Shown: one piece after another, positions 12,373 to 13,424 of the stretch
Layout of the letters: every line of letters begins with the position of its first letter
How positions within the stretch are numbered: position 1 is the first letter of the stretch
From: CAZDAM01 sp964503595
GTDB lineage: Bacteria > Muiribacteriota > UBA6191
DNA: 13,424 bases
Assembly (NCBI GenBank): GCA_964503595.1
Contig: CAZDAM010000092.1
Location: forward strand, 1-13,424
Direction of reading: 5' to 3'
Notes under the pieces: generated by a model
Seen by the model: only the letters and a program-made list of their open reading frames with translations
Told to the model about the DNA's origin: nothing
Database searches by the model: none
Made by a program: the position numbers and the translations under genes

Positions 12373-13424
12373 ATGAAACCATGGAAGGCCATTCTTTTAT
12401 GCATTCTGACCGGCATCCTGCTTCTGGCGGGCTGCGGGAGCAATGGTTCGGATTCATTAAGCAGCTTGAGCGATTTGAGCAATCCGGACGTCATTCGCTC
12501 GGTAAGCACCTACCCCTTAAACCGCAGAGTCCGGCTCAGCTGGCCCAAAATTGAGGATCCAAACATCGTGGCATATAACGTCTACCGGGCTGTTGGCGGA
12601 ACTTATGCCTTCATCCTGATTGGCTCCGTGACCCAGATGAGTAGCCCCCACTATCAGGATGAGGGGGATGATCAGAATGGGGATGGTGTCCCGGACGGGC
12701 TGGAAAACAATGTTTCCGTTTACTATAAGGTAACAGCACTGAACCGGAACGGACGCGAAACTCCTCTGGATCAGAGCCCCTCTTATCCGGCAGTTCCGGG
12801 AAGCCTGATTTACGAGCCCATTACCCTTGCGGTCAACAACCTCAATGTCTTTGCCACCCGCAATGAAATCTTTCTGAACTGGACTCCAGCCGAGCATGAA
12901 AACCTGAGCGGATACAATGTCTACCGCTCGGTCAGTGGAACCAATGCCGGGCTTCAGCGCGTGGCCTTTGTCCCCAAGGAAATGCATTCCTTCACCGATG
13001 GCGGAGTCTACCCCAACGAAGGCTATCTTTACGAAGTCGCACCGGTTGTCAGCCAGCTTACGCCCGAATCCGGAGAAAACGTCAATGCCGGTTTTCTGGA
13101 AGGGCTGCGCTCCCAAAGCAAGATCGCCCGCCCTCTGGAAGGTGACGGGAGCATTCCCCGCCCTCCTGGAAGCTCCCCTTCCGCAGCCTTTGCCCTGACC
13201 GCGGAAAGTACCGTTGTGGATTCCAAAAGCGGGGTGCTTCTTCAGTTCACCCGGCCTTCCGCCAATATTGATGGCTCGGCCATTCCGGATCGAAGAACCG
13301 GAGTGGATGATCTGATCAATGGAGCCTATCTGATTTACCGGGCCTCCAAGCTCTACTCGAAATACGAGCTCGTGGGCATCGTGAATGGAATCGGCAGCCA
13401 GTCCATCTCGGAGTTCTTTGATCC
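12373..13424 (+). CDS. Second fibronectin type III lipoprotein, paralogue of the preceding gene, cut by window end
   Basis: 350 codons are visible; the 3' end lies outside. From ATG 12373 the signal peptide MKPWKAILLCILTGILLLAG leads to lipobox LAGC with C21 and Gly next. An in-frame ATG at 12367 is less likely because AGGA (12361-12364) is 2 nt from it but 8 nt from 12373. It is collinear with the upstream protein: SNPDVIRSV matches TNPSVVKNV; the first FN3 domain holds the loop DQNGDGVPDG (100-109); YNVYRS (181-186) lies in the second; a linker GDGSIPRPPGSSP (257-269) matches GDSTIPKPPGSAP; and SKSGVLLQFTRP (284-295) matches SKSGILVQWTRP. The two diverged copies form one transcription unit, this gene starting 10 nt after the stop codon before it. 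Function unknown; a surface or adhesion role is a guess. Confidence 0.85.
   Translation, partial: MKPWKAILLCILTGILLLAGCGSNGSDSLSSLSDLSNPDVIRSVSTYPLNRRVRLSWPKIEDPNIVAYNVYRAVGGTYAFILIGSVTQMSSPHYQDEGDDQNGDGVPDGLENNVSVYYKVTALNRNGRETPLDQSPSYPAVPGSLIYEPITLAVNNLNVFATRNEIFLNWTPAEHENLSGYNVYRSVSGTNAGLQRVAFVPKEMHSFTDGGVYPNEGYLYEVAPVVSQLTPESGENVNAGFLEGLRSQSKIARPLEGDGSIPRPPGSSPSAAFALTAESTVVDSKSGVLLQFTRPSANIDGSAIPDRRTGVDDLINGAYLIYRASKLYSKYELVGIVNGIGSQSISEFFD

Noticed and set aside
1..13424. CRISPR array, insertion sequence, phage or toxin-antitoxin genes
   Set aside because: No regularly spaced direct repeats, transposase or integrase motifs, or small paired antitoxin-like genes were found on either strand. 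The tRNA is not followed by an integrase, so there is no sign of an integration site.

Overview
The window looks like a piece of a draft genome (a run of exactly 100 N at 12218-12317 is a scaffold gap) from an uncultured, motile, diderm bacterium. The evidence is two type IV pilus motor ATPases, three predicted lipoproteins, a bacterial type II tRNA-Leu, and a promoter that matches the flagellar sigma-28 (FliA) consensus base for base. I cannot name the lineage from the sequence alone. Base composition is moderate by eye and uniform. I see no insertion sequence, phage gene or CRISPR array.

Layout. (1) 78-3050, +: a 990-residue PilB/GspE pilus-extension ATPase with two MshEN modules in front and a histidine-kinase-like DHp/HATPase region fused behind. 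(2) 3058-4815, -, convergent with it: a degenerate Ser/Thr kinase fold, one membrane helix and a periplasmic FGE-sulfatase-like domain lacking the catalytic cysteines. (3) 4965-6011, +: a protein with three EF-hand-type calcium loops and no signal peptide, behind the sigma-28 promoter and a leader with two stem-loops. (4) 6016-6480 and 6485-7960, -: a two-gene unit with a PilT-like retraction ATPase that carries an N-terminal zinc ribbon, followed by D-aminoacyl-tRNA deacylase (dtd). (5) 8048-9595, -: a double-length ThyX-family protein, probably translated from a leaderless message. (6) 9667-9750, +: tRNA-Leu(CAA), running with a 14-nt gap into a TPR lipoprotein (9765-10955), then an intrinsic terminator. 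(7) 11094-12362 and 12373->13424, +: two paralogous fibronectin-type-III lipoproteins, the first interrupted by the gap and the second cut by the window end.

How it may work together (inference). Both pilus motors carry extra domains. The extension motor has one canonical and one degenerate c-di-GMP-type module plus a two-component-like C-terminus. A pseudokinase/FGE membrane protein and a flagellar-regulon calcium-binding protein sit between the two motors. This suggests a locus that couples second messengers (c-di-GMP, Ca2+) to surface motility. The PilB-histidine kinase fusion together with the sigma-28-controlled EF-hand protein is the best candidate for undescribed biology. Dtd, ThyX and the tRNA are housekeeping passengers. 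The lipoproteins are of unknown function and probably sit in the outer envelope.
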